Shown here: positions 10,039 through 18,334 of the stretch, in pieces
How positions within the stretch are numbered: the stretch's first letter is position 1
Layout of the letters: each line of letters starts with the position of its first letter
Source: an uncultured Streptococcus sp.
GTDB taxonomy: Bacteria; Bacillota; Bacilli; Lactobacillales; Streptococcaceae
Assembly (NCBI RefSeq): GCF_943912555.1
Contig: NZ_CALTUR010000009.1
Location: forward strand, 1 to 24,425
DNA length: 24,425 bases
Direction: 5' to 3'
Notes under the pieces: generated by a model
Told to the model about the DNA's origin: nothing
Databases searched by the model: none
The model's input: only the letters and a program-made list of their open reading frames with translations
Program-made: the position numbers and the translations under genes

Positions 10039-11091
10039 ATGGTTAAAAAAATTATTGGAATGGTGCTAGCTTTTCTAGCTGTGACAGTTTTGGGTGTGGG
10101 TGTCTTTGCTTATACCATTTATCAGCAAGGCACACAAACTTTATCAAAAACATATAAAAAGATTGGGGAAGAAACCAAGGTTATTGAAGCAACTGAACCC
10201 ATGACTATTCTGTTGATGGGAGTTGATACTGGGAATGTGGAACGTACGGATCAGTGGGCTGGAAATAGTGACAGTATGATTTTGCTGACCGTTAATCCTC
10301 ACACAAAGAAAACCATGATGTTGAGTTTGGAACGTGACATTCTGACTAAAATTCAGCATAAAGACGGAGGTATTGAAGAAGCGAAGTTAAATGCTGCCTA
10401 TGCTGGTGGTGGTGCAGAATTAGCTATTTCAACTATTCAAAAGATGATGAATATCCATATTGACCGCTATATTATGGTCAACATGCAAGGCTTGCAACAA
10501 TTAGTTGATGCAGTAGGTGGCATTACGGTCAATAATACACTAGGTTTCCCGATTTCTATCAGTGATCAAGAAGAATTCAACACCATTTCTATTGGCGTTG
10601 GGGAACAAACAATAAATGGAGAAGAAGCGCTTGTTTATTCACGAATGCGTTATCAAGACCCAGAAGGAGATTACGGACGTCAGAAGCGTCAGCGTGAAGT
10701 CATTCAAAAAGTTGTTGAAAAAGTTCTTAGCTTGAATAGTGTTAGTCACTATCAGTCTATCTTGAAAGCCCTAAGTACTAATATGCAGACTAATATTGAT
10801 TTATCTGCAAAAAGTATTCCGGACTTGTTGGGCTATAAAGATTCATTTAAAACCATTGAATCACAACAGCTGAAGGGTGAGGGAGAGATGTTGCAAGGCA
10901 TTTCTTATCAGATTGTTTCTAGAGAGCATATGTTGGAAATGCAGAATATACTGCGACGTTCTTTGGGACAAGAAGAAGTCACTAAGCTTGAAACAAATGT
11001 TGTCTTATTTGAAGATTTGTTTGGACGGGTGCCTGTTGCTAATGGGGATAATCAAGAACAAGGTGTCTTTGTAACAAATGAAGTAGAATAG
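10039..11091 (+). CDS. lytR: LytR-CpsA-Psr (LCP) family cell-wall glycopolymer ligase
   Basis: LCP enzymes move undecaprenyl-linked teichoic acid or capsule chains onto peptidoglycan at the outer face of the membrane. The product is 350 aa with a short cytoplasmic start and one membrane anchor at about residues 5-27. The LCP domain follows. Family signatures include ILLMGVDTG, DSMILLTVNPHTKKTMMLSLERDI with the key Arg, KLNAAYAGGG, LVDAVGGI and the basic YGRQKRQREV. The C-terminal 50 residues are Gln/Glu-rich. The gene begins 7 bp after the acetyltransferase with only a weak ribosome binding site, so coupling is likely. The position just before cinA matches pneumococcal lytR. The name is historical; it is probably not a transcription regulator. 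Confidence 0.93.
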   Translation: MVKKIIGMVLAFLAVTVLGVGVFAYTIYQQGTQTLSKTYKKIGEETKVIEATEPMTILLMGVDTGNVERTDQWAGNSDSMILLTVNPHTKKTMMLSLERDILTKIQHKDGGIEEAKLNAAYAGGGAELAISTIQKMMNIHIDRYIMVNMQGLQQLVDAVGGITVNNTLGFPISISDQEEFNTISIGVGEQTINGEEALVYSRMRYQDPEGDYGRQKRQREVIQKVVEKVLSLNSVSHYQSILKALSTNMQTNIDLSAKSIPDLLGYKDSFKTIESQQLKGEGEMLQGISYQIVSREHMLEMQNILRRSLGQEEVTKLETNVVLFEDLFGRVPVANGDNQEQGVFVTNEVE

Positions 11092-11114
11092 TTCATTTGT
11101 TGATAAAAATAAAA

Positions 11115-11146
11115 AATCAATCGTGGGAAGTTTCCTGCGATTTTTT
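11115..11146 (+). terminator. Terminator after lytR
   Basis: AATCGTGGGA (about 11119-11128) pairs with TTCCTGCGATT (about 11132-11142) with two wobble pairs and a short loop. It is flanked by an A-run on the left and TTTTTT on the right. It separates lytR from the competence promoter. Confidence 0.85.
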
Positions 11147-11154
11147 CAAAAAAA

Positions 11155-11162
11155 TACGAATA
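11155..11162 (+). promoter_or_regulatory. cin-box (ComX/SigX promoter) of cinA-recA
   Basis: TACGAATA (11155-11162) is an exact match to the streptococcal cin-box, the -10-type element read by the competence sigma factor ComX. A T-rich stretch (11141-11146) lies just upstream, as is usual. No normal TATAAT/-35 pair is seen before cinA, so cinA transcription is probably mainly competence-induced. Confidence 0.92.
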
Positions 11163-11179
11163 GATAGGTAGGAGGAAAC

Positions 11180-12436
11180 ATGAAAGCAGAAGTCATTGCT
11201 GTTGGAACAGAGATTTTGACAGGACAGATTGTCAATACTAATGCTCAATTTTTATCGGAAAAACTAGCAGAGATTGGGGTAGACGTATATTTTCAAACGG
11301 CTGTAGGAGACAATGAAGCTCGTCTCTTATCCCTGCTTGAGATTGCCAGTCAACGTAGCAGTCTGGTGATTTTGACAGGTGGTTTAGGGCCAACTGAGGA
11401 CGATTTGACCAAACAAACTCTGGCTAAATTTTTAGGGAAAGAATTAGTCTTCGATTCTCAGGCTCAGGAGAAGTTGGATGTCTTTTTTGCCCAGAGACCA
11501 GACTATGCCCGAACACCGAATAACGAAAGACAAGCTCAAATTGTAGAAGGAGCGACTCCACTGCCCAACGAAACAGGACTGGCTGTGGGAGGAATGTTAG
11601 AAGTGGACGGAGTGACCTACGTTGTCCTTCCAGGTCCACCAAGTGAATTGAAACCCATGGTCTTAAACCAACTTCTACCCAAGTTGATGACAGGGAGTAA
11701 GCTATATTCCCGAGTTCTTCGTTTCTTTGGAATTGGAGAAAGTCAGCTGGTTACGATTTTGGCTGATTTAATTGATAATCAGACCGATCCGACCTTGGCA
11801 CCTTATGCAAAGACAGGAGAGGTAACCTTGCGCTTGTCAACAAAGGCTAGCAGTCAAGAAGAAGCGAATCAAGCATTAGCTGATTTGGAAAATCAAATCT
11901 TAGGTCGCGAGGCCTTTGAAGGTCTTTCTTTACGAGAACTTTGTTATGGTTATGGGGAAGAGTCTAGTTTAGCTAGCATTGTGGTAGAAGAACTGAAAAA
12001 GCAAGGGAAAACCATCACGGCTGCAGAGAGTTTGACGGCAGGTCTTTTCCAAGCTACCGTGGCGGATTTTTCAGGAGCTTCAAGTATATTTAAGGGTGGT
12101 TTTGTGACCTATAGCTTGGAGGAAAAATCAAAGATGTTGGCTATTCCTGCCAAGGATTTGGAAGAACAGGGTGTAGTGTCTGAATTTACAGCCCAGAAGA
12201 TGGCTGAGCAGTCACGAATCAAGACCCGGTCTGATTTTGGTCTTAGTTTGACTGGAGTGGCAGGTCCAGATAGCCTAGAAGGGCACCCGGCTGGGACAGT
12301 CTTCATAGGCTTGGCCCAAGAGCATGGAACTGAGGTCGTCAAGGTTAATATTGGAGGCAGAAGTCGAGCAGATGTACGTCACATTGCGGTTATGCATGCC
12401 TTTAACCTAGTTCGCAAGGCTTTATTAAGTGACTAA
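11180..12436 (+). CDS. cinA: Competence/damage-inducible protein CinA
   Basis: CinA is a late competence protein; in S. pneumoniae it partners RecA during transformation. The product is 418 aa, full length. The N-terminal half (to about residue 170) is a MoaB/MogA-like domain with [13 protein letters not shown] and [13 protein letters not shown]. The C-terminal third (from about residue 260) is the PncC-type NMN deamidase domain with [19 protein letters not shown] and [23 protein letters not shown]. The start is ATG 11180 after AGGAGG (from 11170), 17 bp past the cin-box. recA follows after 54 bp with no terminator between them. Confidence 0.97.
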   Translation: MKAEVIAVGTEILTGQIVNTNAQFLSEKLAEIGVDVYFQTAVGDNEARLLSLLEIASQRSSLVILTGGLGPTEDDLTKQTLAKFLGKELVFDSQAQEKLDVFFAQRPDYARTPNNERQAQIVEGATPLPNETGLAVGGMLEVDGVTYVVLPGPPSELKPMVLNQLLPKLMTGSKLYSRVLRFFGIGESQLVTILADLIDNQTDPTLAPYAKTGEVTLRLSTKASSQEEANQALADLENQILGREAFEGLSLRELCYGYGEESSLASIVVEELKKQGKTITAAESLTAGLFQATVADFSGASSIFKGGFVTYSLEEKSKMLAIPAKDLEEQGVVSEFTAQKMAEQSRIKTRSDFGLSLTGVAGPDSLEGHPAGTVFIGLAQEHGTEVVKVNIGGRSRADVRHIAVMHAFNLVRKALLSD

Positions 12437-12440
12437 CTTT

Positions 12441-12449
12441 TGATATAAT
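12441..12449 (+). promoter_or_regulatory. Housekeeping promoter of recA
   Basis: TG-A-TATAAT (12441-12449) is an extended -10 element overlapping the region just after the cinA stop. The -35 position at 17 bp reads TTTATT (12421-12426). This gives recA basal expression apart from the ComX transcript through cinA. Confidence 0.75.
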
Positions 12450-12490
12450 AGTAGATAGGTCTAAGGACCATTAGAATGTAGGAGAATAGA

Positions 12491-13645
12491 ATGGCGAAAA
12501 AACCAAAAAAATTAGATGAAATTTCAAAAAAATTCGGGGTTGAACGTGAAAAAGCCTTGAATGATGCTCTTAAATTGATTGAGAAAGATTTCGGTAAAGG
12601 CTCAATCATGCGTTTGGGTGAACGTGCAGAGCAAAAGGTGCAAGTGATGAGCTCTGGTTCCTTGGCGCTTGACATTGCCCTTGGTTCAGGTGGTTATCCT
12701 AAGGGACGTATCATCGAAATCTATGGGCCAGAGTCATCTGGTAAGACAACGGTTGCCCTTCATGCAGTTGCGCAAGCGCAAAAAGAAGGTGGTATTGCTG
12801 CCTTTATCGATGCGGAACATGCCCTCGATCCAGCTTATGCTGCGGCCCTTGGTGTCAATATTGACGAATTGCTCTTGTCACAACCAGACTCAGGAGAGCA
12901 AGGTCTTGAGATTGCAGGAAAATTGATTGACTCAGGTGCTGTAGATCTTGTCGTAGTCGACTCAGTTGCGGCCCTTGTCCCTCGTGCGGAAATTGATGGA
13001 GATATCGGTGATAGCCACGTTGGTTTGCAGGCTCGTATGATGAGCCAGGCTATGCGTAAACTTGGTGCTTCTATCAATAAAACCAAAACAATTGCCATCT
13101 TTATCAACCAATTGCGTGAAAAAGTTGGGGTCATGTTTGGAAATCCAGAAACAACTCCTGGTGGACGTGCTCTGAAATTCTACGCATCAGTTCGTTTGGA
13201 TGTTCGTGGAAGCACACAAATCAAGGGAACTGGTGACCAAAAAGATACCAATGTCGGTAAAGAAACTAAAATCAAGGTCGTGAAAAATAAGGTGGCTCCA
13301 CCCTTTAAGGAAGCCTTCGTTGAAATCATGTACGGAGAAGGGATTTCTAAGACTGGTGAACTCTTAAAAATCGCAAGCGATTTGGACATCATCAAAAAAG
13401 CAGGAGCTTGGTACTCTTACAAGGATGAGAAAATCGGGCAAGGTTCTGAAAATGCTAAGAAATACTTGGCAGATAACCCAGAAGTCTTTGATGAGATTGA
13501 TCATCAAGTCCGTGTTCAATTTGGTTTGATTGATGGAGAAGAAGCTGCTGAAAGCAAAAAAGATGACGCAGCTCAAGTAGATTCTGTGAATGAAGAAGTG
13601 ACACTTGATCTAGGCGACGAACTTGAAATCGAAATTGAAGAATAA
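12491..13645 (+). CDS. recA: Recombinase RecA
   Basis: RecA forms filaments on single-stranded DNA and drives strand exchange in repair and in natural transformation. The product is 384 aa. The Walker A motif GPESSGKT is at residues 79-86, Walker B is [14 protein letters not shown], and loop L2 is [27 protein letters not shown] (split across two motifs in the family). The C-terminus is strongly acidic ([13 protein letters not shown]). The start is ATG 12491 after TAGGAG (12479-12484). The gene is served by its own extended -10 promoter and by the cin-box transcript through cinA. A clear terminator follows, so the next gene is not an obligate part of the operon. Confidence 0.99.
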   Translation: MAKKPKKLDEISKKFGVEREKALNDALKLIEKDFGKGSIMRLGERAEQKVQVMSSGSLALDIALGSGGYPKGRIIEIYGPESSGKTTVALHAVAQAQKEGGIAAFIDAEHALDPAYAAALGVNIDELLLSQPDSGEQGLEIAGKLIDSGAVDLVVVDSVAALVPRAEIDGDIGDSHVGLQARMMSQAMRKLGASINKTKTIAIFINQLREKVGVMFGNPETTPGGRALKFYASVRLDVRGSTQIKGTGDQKDTNVGKETKIKVVKNKVAPPFKEAFVEIMYGEGISKTGELLKIASDLDIIKKAGAWYSYKDEKIGQGSENAKKYLADNPEVFDEIDHQVRVQFGLIDGEEAAESKKDDAAQVDSVNEEVTLDLGDELEIEIEE

Positions 13646-13652
13646 GCTGTCA

Positions 13653-13679
13653 AAGTAGTGGAGAAATCCACTGCTTTTT
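13653..13679 (+). terminator. Terminator after recA
   Basis: AAGTAGTGGA (13653-13662) pairs with TCCACTGCTT (13667-13676) with one G-U pair and a GAAA tetraloop, followed by a T-run to 13679. Confidence 0.9.
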
Positions 13680-13724
13680 CGGTTCTTTGTTCAAGTTTTC
13701 AGATTTCCTATAGTTTACTGTTTC

Positions 13725-13753
13725 TTGTCGCTCCTCTAGAAAGCTGATATAAT
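13725..13753 (+). promoter_or_regulatory. Promoter of the MATE gene, start codon at the transcript end
   Basis: TTGTCG (13725-13730), a 17-bp spacer and the extended -10 TG-A-TATAAT (13745-13753) form a good promoter. The ATG at 13760 is 6 nt past the -10 box, so the transcript is probably leaderless. Confidence 0.7.
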
Positions 13754-13759
13754 AGCCTT

Positions 13760-15130
13760 ATGAATAAAAAACGAACAGTGGACCTGATACATGGTCCGAT
13801 TCTTCCCTCGCTCTTAAGCTTCGCCTTCCCAATCTTACTATCAAATATTTTTCAACAGCTCTATAATACTGCTGATGTCTTGATTGTTGGGCGTTTTCTT
13901 GGCCAAGATTCTTTAGCTGCAGTAGGGGCGACAACAGCAATCTTTGACCTGATTGTAGGTTTTACTCTTGGTGTTGGCAATGGCATGGGGATTGTCATTG
14001 CCCGCTATTATGGTGCTCGGAATTTCACTAAAATCAAGGAAGCAGTAGCAGCTACCTGGATTTTAGGCGCTCTTTTGAGTATTGTGGTTATGCTTCTGGG
14101 ATTTGTCGGTCTGTACCCACTCTTGCAATATTTAGATACTCCTGCAGAAATACTTCCTCAATCTTATCAATATATTTCTATGATTGTGACCTGTGTCGGT
14201 GTCAGCTTTGCCTATAATCTCTTTGCAGGTTTGTTGCGGTCTATTGGTGACAGTCTGGCAGCGCTTGGATTTCTGATTTTCTCTGCCTTGGTTAATGTGG
14301 TTCTGGATCTCTATTTTATTACGCAACTGCATCTGGGAGTTCAATCTGCGGGACTTGCTACCATTATTTCGCAAGGCTTATCAGCGGTTCTCTGCTTTTA
14401 TTATATCCGTAAGAGTGTGCCAGAACTTTTGCCTCAACTCAAACATTTCAAATGGGACAAGGCCTTATACGCCGATCTCTTGGAACAAGGTTTGGCTATG
14501 GGATTGATGAGTTCGATTGTGTCCATCGGCAGTGTGATTTTACAGTCTTCTGTCAATACCTTTGGAGCCGTGATTATTAGTGCCCAGACGGCGGCTCGAC
14601 GCATTATGGCCTTTGCCCTTCTTCCTATGACCGCTATTTCTGCCTCGATGACGACCTTTGCTTCTCAGAATCTAGGAGCTAAGCGTCCAAACCGCATTGT
14701 TCAAGGTCTTCGAATCGGCAGTCGTTTAAGTATGTCCTGGGCAGTTTTTGTTTGTGTCTTCCTCTTTTTTGCCAGTCCAGCCTTGGTTTCCTTCTTGGCT
14801 AGTTCGACGGATAGCTACTTGATAGAAAATGGAAGTCTGTACTTGCAAATCAGTTCAGCCTTTTATCCTATTTTGAGTCTCTTGTTGATTTATCGCAATT
14901 GTTTGCAGGGGTTGGGGCAAAAGATCCTTCCTCTGGTTTCTAGCTTTATCGAACTAATCGGGAAAATCGCTTTTGTGGTCATGATTATCCCTTGGGCAGG
15001 CTATAGAGGAGTTATTCTTTGCGAACCCCTAATCTGGGTTGCCATGACAGTTCAACTGTACTTCTCACTGTTCCGTCACCCCTTGATAAAAGAAGGTAAG
15101 GTCATCTTGGCAACAAAAGTGTCATCATAG
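13760..15130 (+). CDS. MATE family efflux transporter
   Basis: This 456-aa protein is a multidrug and toxin extrusion (MATE) family exporter, using sodium or proton gradients to expel drugs or metabolites. About twelve membrane segments are visible. The N-terminal half has GPILPSLLSFAFPILLSN, LYNTADVLIVGRFLG and AAVGATTAIFDLIVGFTLGV, typical of the family, and the second half repeats the pattern. Although it follows recA, the start does not resemble pneumococcal DinF as I remember it, so I do not name it dinF; it looks more like NorM/YpnP-type members. The gene has its own promoter after the recA terminator. No Shine-Dalgarno sequence precedes the ATG. The substrate is unknown. Confidence 0.93.
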   Translation: MNKKRTVDLIHGPILPSLLSFAFPILLSNIFQQLYNTADVLIVGRFLGQDSLAAVGATTAIFDLIVGFTLGVGNGMGIVIARYYGARNFTKIKEAVAATWILGALLSIVVMLLGFVGLYPLLQYLDTPAEILPQSYQYISMIVTCVGVSFAYNLFAGLLRSIGDSLAALGFLIFSALVNVVLDLYFITQLHLGVQSAGLATIISQGLSAVLCFYYIRKSVPELLPQLKHFKWDKALYADLLEQGLAMGLMSSIVSIGSVILQSSVNTFGAVIISAQTAARRIMAFALLPMTAISASMTTFASQNLGAKRPNRIVQGLRIGSRLSMSWAVFVCVFLFFASPALVSFLASSTDSYLIENGSLYLQISSAFYPILSLLLIYRNCLQGLGQKILPLVSSFIELIGKIAFVVMIIPWAGYRGVILCEPLIWVAMTVQLYFSLFRHPLIKEGKVILATKVSS

Positions 15131-15162
15131 CTCGATTTGCTGAATAAAATCCATTTCCTCTA

Positions 15163-15191
15163 GTGAAAATCGAAAAAACTTGTGTTATAAT
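15163..15191 (+). promoter_or_regulatory. Promoter of the yebC-family gene
   Basis: GTGAAA (15163-15168), a 17-bp spacer and the extended -10 TG-T-TATAAT (15183-15191). It gives a leader of about 30 nt before the start codon. Confidence 0.75.
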
Positions 15192-15226
15192 AAGAAAGAT
15201 TAAAATGTGAAAAAAGGAGATTCCTA

Positions 15227-15943
15227 ATGGGACGTAAATGGGCCAATATCGTAGCCAAGAAAACGGCTAAAGATGGAGCTAACTCTAAAGTATATGCAAA
15301 ATTTGGTGTAGAAATCTATGTAGCAGCTAAAAAAGGTGATCCAGATCCAGAATCAAACTCAGCCTTGAAATTCGTTATCGACCGTGCTAAACAAGCTCAA
15401 GTGCCAAAACACGTTATCGATAAAGCTTTGGACAAGGCTAAAGGAAACACAGACGAAACCTTTACAGAAGGACGTTACGAAGGTTTTGGACCAAATGGTT
15501 CTATGCTGATTGTTGATACTTTGACTTCAAATGTCAACCGTACAGCGGCCAATGTCCGTGCAGCCTTTGGTAAAAACGGCGGAAACATGGGCGCTTCAGG
15601 TTCGGTTTCATATCTCTTCGATAACAAGGGTGTTATTGTATTTGCAGGTGAAGATGCGGACGGAGTCTTTGAGCAATTGCTAGAAGCAGATGTGGATGTG
15701 GATGATGTAGAAGCAGAAGAAGGTACAATCACTGTTTACACAGCGCCAACAGACCTCCACAAGGCTATCGTTGCCCTCCGTGAGTCAGGTATCCAAGAAT
15801 TCCAAGTGACTGAATTGGAAATGATTCCTCAGTCTGAAGTGGAATTGTCAGGCGATGACCTTGAAACTTTTGAAAAACTCTATAGCGTCCTTGAAGACGA
15901 TGAAGACGTACAAAAAATCTACACAAACGTAGACGGGTTCTAA
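15227..15943 (+). CDS. YebC/PmpR family protein (TACO1-like translation factor)
   Basis: YebC-family proteins were long annotated as transcription regulators. More recent work on family members shows that they help ribosomes through difficult proline-rich stretches. The product is 238 aa, full length. It begins [20 protein letters not shown], the form seen in lactobacilli, streptococci and YeeN. It then shows [10 protein letters not shown] and [19 protein letters not shown], followed by the acidic third domain ([20 protein letters not shown]). The start is ATG 15227, 6 nt after AAAGGAGA (15213-15220). In S. pneumoniae the homologous gene lies next to ply; here its upstream neighbour is the MATE gene. 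Confidence 0.95.
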   Translation: MGRKWANIVAKKTAKDGANSKVYAKFGVEIYVAAKKGDPDPESNSALKFVIDRAKQAQVPKHVIDKALDKAKGNTDETFTEGRYEGFGPNGSMLIVDTLTSNVNRTAANVRAAFGKNGGNMGASGSVSYLFDNKGVIVFAGEDADGVFEQLLEADVDVDDVEAEEGTITVYTAPTDLHKAIVALRESGIQEFQVTELEMIPQSEVELSGDDLETFEKLYSVLEDDEDVQKIYTNVDGF

Positions 15944-15961
15944 TTTAACCTAGCGAACATG

Positions 15962-15994
15962 ATCCTAAGTGAAAAAATCACTTGGGATTTTTTG
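15962..15994 (+). terminator. Terminator after the yebC-family gene
   Basis: ATCCTAAGTGA (15962-15972) pairs with TCACTTGGGAT (15978-15988) with one G-U pair and an AAAAA loop, followed by TTTTTT. Confidence 0.92.
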
Positions 15995-16005
15995 AATCAA
16001 GAAAA

Positions 16006-16022
16006 TAGTTCTCTAGGAAACT
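16006..16022 (+). promoter_or_regulatory. Putative MarR operator site 1 (upstream of -35)
   Basis: TAGTTCTCTAGGAAACT (16006-16022) is an imperfect inverted repeat. It shares TAGTTCTC and AAACT with site 2 at the same spacing. It ends 5 bp before the -35 box. Confidence 0.6.
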
Positions 16023-16027
16023 TTTTC

Positions 16028-16055
16028 TTGACATCTCTTTTCAAAGTGGTAAAAT
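16028..16055 (+). promoter_or_regulatory. Promoter of the marR-ABC operon
   Basis: A perfect -35 TTGACA (16028-16033), a 16-bp spacer and the extended -10 TG-G-TAAAAT (16047-16055). This strong promoter is framed by the three operator copies. Confidence 0.85.
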
Positions 16056-16071
16056 AGTTCTCATGAAAACT
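16055..16071 (+). promoter_or_regulatory. Putative MarR operator site 2 (at the -10/start of transcription)
   Basis: TAGTTCTCATGAAAACT (16055-16071) matches site 1 except for bases in its centre. It overlaps the last base of the -10 box and the expected transcription start, so a bound repressor would block polymerase. Confidence 0.6.
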
Positions 16072-16073
16072 TA

Positions 16074-16095
16074 TTTAGTTCCTAGGAGAACTAAA
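16074..16095 (+). promoter_or_regulatory. Putative MarR operator site 3 (perfect inverted repeat)
   Basis: TTTAGTTC (16074-16081) and GAACTAAA (16088-16095) form a perfect 8-bp inverted repeat with a 6-bp centre. The minus strand carries the same TAGTTCTC motif as sites 1 and 2. Confidence 0.7.
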
Positions 16096-16119
16096 TGCAA
16101 TGGTTAGAAAGGAGTAAGT

Positions 16120-16590
16120 ATGGATAAACCGATGTTAGTTTTTAAGCGTTTTGGTCATCAGATTCATCTCATGGTGCAAAAGGAAGCAAAACGTTGTGGT
16201 ATTGAATTTATGGGTGGGCCTCAAGGTCAGGTTGTGCGTTTTTTGGATAATCGTGAGAAAAACCAAGACTTGGTCTTGATTAAAGATATCGAGCAGGAAC
16301 TCAATATTACCAAGTCTGTTGCTAGTAATTTGGTCAAGCGTATGGTGCAAAATGGTTTGGTGGAATTGGAGGCGAGTACTGTTGATAAGCGGGCAAAATT
16401 TGTTCGTTTGACGGACAAAGCACGTTCTCAAATGCAGCAGGTTAAGGCCTTTTTTGAACGCATAGACAAGCAGTTGATGGAAGACATTGATGAAGATGAA
16501 TTACTGATTTTTGAGAAAGTCCTTGCTCAACTACAGGAAAATATCAAGAGAATAGGAGGAGATAATGAAGAAATTAGCCAAACGAATTAG
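16120..16590 (+). CDS. MarR family transcriptional regulator
   Basis: MarR proteins are dimeric winged-helix repressors, usually released by small ligands, that control neighbouring efflux genes. The product is 156 aa. The winged helix covers about residues 35-105: DIEQELNITKSVASNLVKRMVQNGLVE is the recognition helix region and DKRAKFVRLTDKA the wing with its usual Asp-Arg pair. Flanking helices form the dimer interface. The start is ATG 16120 after AAAGGAG (16108-16114). The 3' end overlaps the first ABC gene by 26 bp. The three TAGTTCTC sites around its promoter point to autorepression and control of the exporter. The ligand is unknown. Confidence 0.93.
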   Translation: MDKPMLVFKRFGHQIHLMVQKEAKRCGIEFMGGPQGQVVRFLDNREKNQDLVLIKDIEQELNITKSVASNLVKRMVQNGLVELEASTVDKRAKFVRLTDKARSQMQQVKAFFERIDKQLMEDIDEDELLIFEKVLAQLQENIKRIGGDNEEISQTN

Positions 16591-18334
16591 TAGAAAAGAA
16601 TGGGGGATGATTTTACTAGCCATTCTCTTTACCTGCTTTTCGGTTTATCTAGAGTTGGAAGTACCGACCTATATCTCTAAAATCACTGATTTACTAGGAA
16701 CTCAGGGTACCAACTTAGATGAGTTATGGCAGCCAGCAAGTATGATGGTGGGAATGTCCTTTCTTGCCTTCTTGTCCGCAGTTGCAGTTGGATTTTTTGC
16801 GTCCAGAGTGGCTGCTTCCTATACTAGTAGGTTGAGGAGTGATATTTTTAACCGAGTTTTAGATTACTCGCAGACAGAGATTAAGAAATTCTCTATTCCC
16901 AGTCTTTTAACCCGTACCACCAATGATATTACTCAAGTTCAGACGTTGATTACCATGGGCTTGCAAGTGGTTACGCGTGGTCCGATTATGGCTATCTGGG
17001 CTATCGGGAAGATTTTAGGACATTCAGAATACTGGCTCTGGGCCGTACTTGTGGCAGTGATTGTCAATGTTTTGATGACGACCGTTTTGATGACGTTAGC
17101 CTTTCCAAAACAGTCCTTGATTCAAAGTCTGACTGATAAATTGAACAGTATCACTCGTGAGAGTTTAACAGGTATTCGCGTCGTTCGTGCCTACAATGCT
17201 GAAGAATACCAAAATGAAAAATTTGCTGCTGCAAATGATGAATTGACACGCTTGAATTTGTTTGTCAATCGTCTTATGGCTATTTTGAACCCTATCATGA
17301 TGGGGATTTCAAGCGGTTTGAGTGTGGCGATTTACTGGATTGGGGCCTATGTAATCAACGATGCTGCTCCGATAGCGCGTCTGCCTCTCTTTAGTGACAT
17401 GATTGTTTTCATGTCTTATGCCATGCAGGTTGTCATGGGCTTCCTTCTCATGGGGGCGCTCTTCATCGTTCTTCCCCGAACTATGGTCTCTGCTAAGCGG
17501 ATTAATCAAGTTTTAGATTTGTATTCTTCTATCCAAAACCCTGATCAAGTGCAGCTGGCTGATGAAAACCTCCAAGGTCAGGTAGAGTTTAAGGATGTGA
17601 CTTTCCGCTATGCGGCAAATTCGGAGGCGGTTATTGAGAATGTTAGCTTTAGAGCAGAAGCTGGTCAAACAGTGGCCTTTATTGGGTCAACAGGTTCTGG
17701 TAGATCAACTCTGGTTAATCTGATTCCACGATTCTATGACGTATCAGCAGGAGAGATTCTGGTGGACGGTGTCAATGTTCAAGACTATGACTTGAATGAT
17801 TTGCGCAACAAGGTTGGTTATATTCCTCAGAAAGCGGTTCTCTTTTCAGGCGATGTCAAGGGCAATCTAGACTTTGGACACAGTCAAGAAACACCGCTGA
17901 ATGAACAAGCTATGTGGCAAGCTTTGGAATTGGCCCAGTCTAAGAACTTTATCGAAGACAAGGAAGCGGGCTTGGCCTGAGAAGTGGCCCAAGGAGGAAC
18001 CAACTTCTCAGGTGGTCAAAGACAGCGTCTGGCCATTGCGCGTGCCTTGGCTCGGAAGCCAGAAATCCTCATCTTTGATGACTCCTTCTCAGCCTTGGAC
18101 TACAAGACAGACCGTGTCCTACGCCAAGAGCTAGCAGAGAAAACCAAGTCTATGACCAAGCTCATTGTTGCACAACGTATTTCAACGATTATGGATGCAG
18201 ATTTGATTTTGGTCTTGGATCAAGGAAAAGTCGTGGGACAAGGCACCCACAAGGAACTTCTAGCTAATAACGAAGTTTACCAAGAAATTGCCTATTCACA
18301 ACTATCGAAGGAGGAATTGGAACATGGAAAATAA
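16565..18334 (+). pseudogene. ABC exporter half-transporter A, interrupted by an in-frame TGA
   Basis: This is the first half of a heterodimeric ABC exporter (membrane domain plus ATPase). The frame would give 589 aa, but TGA at 17978-17980 (codon 472) stops it after 471 aa. The same frame then continues intact to TAA at 18334, including SGGQ (482-485), Walker B ILIFDD (D505, D506) and AQRIST (Q537). A Ser codon (TCA) or similar needs one base change to give TGA. Walker A reads GSTGSGRST (374-382), with Arg at 380 where Lys is nearly invariant. Asp506 for Glu and Gln537 for His are the usual marks of the degenerate site in such heterodimers. The start is ATG 16565 after AGGAGG (16554-16559), inside the marR end. 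The truncated form keeps all membrane helices but lacks the signature needed by the partner's active site. A sequencing error cannot be excluded. Confidence 0.85.

Noticed and set aside
13760..15130. Calling the MATE gene dinF because it follows recA
   Set aside because: The N-terminal sequence differs from pneumococcal DinF as I remember it, and the gene has its own promoter after a terminator.
15132..15173. Inverted repeat TCGATTT/AAATCGA between the MATE and yebC-family genes as a terminator
   Set aside because: The loop is 28 nt and no T-run follows. It may be chance or an operator, but there is no support for either.
17984..18334. Separate gene for a 116-aa ABC ATPase fragment
   Set aside because: It is the in-frame remainder of half-transporter A after the TGA, has no ribosome binding site, and would lack Walker A.
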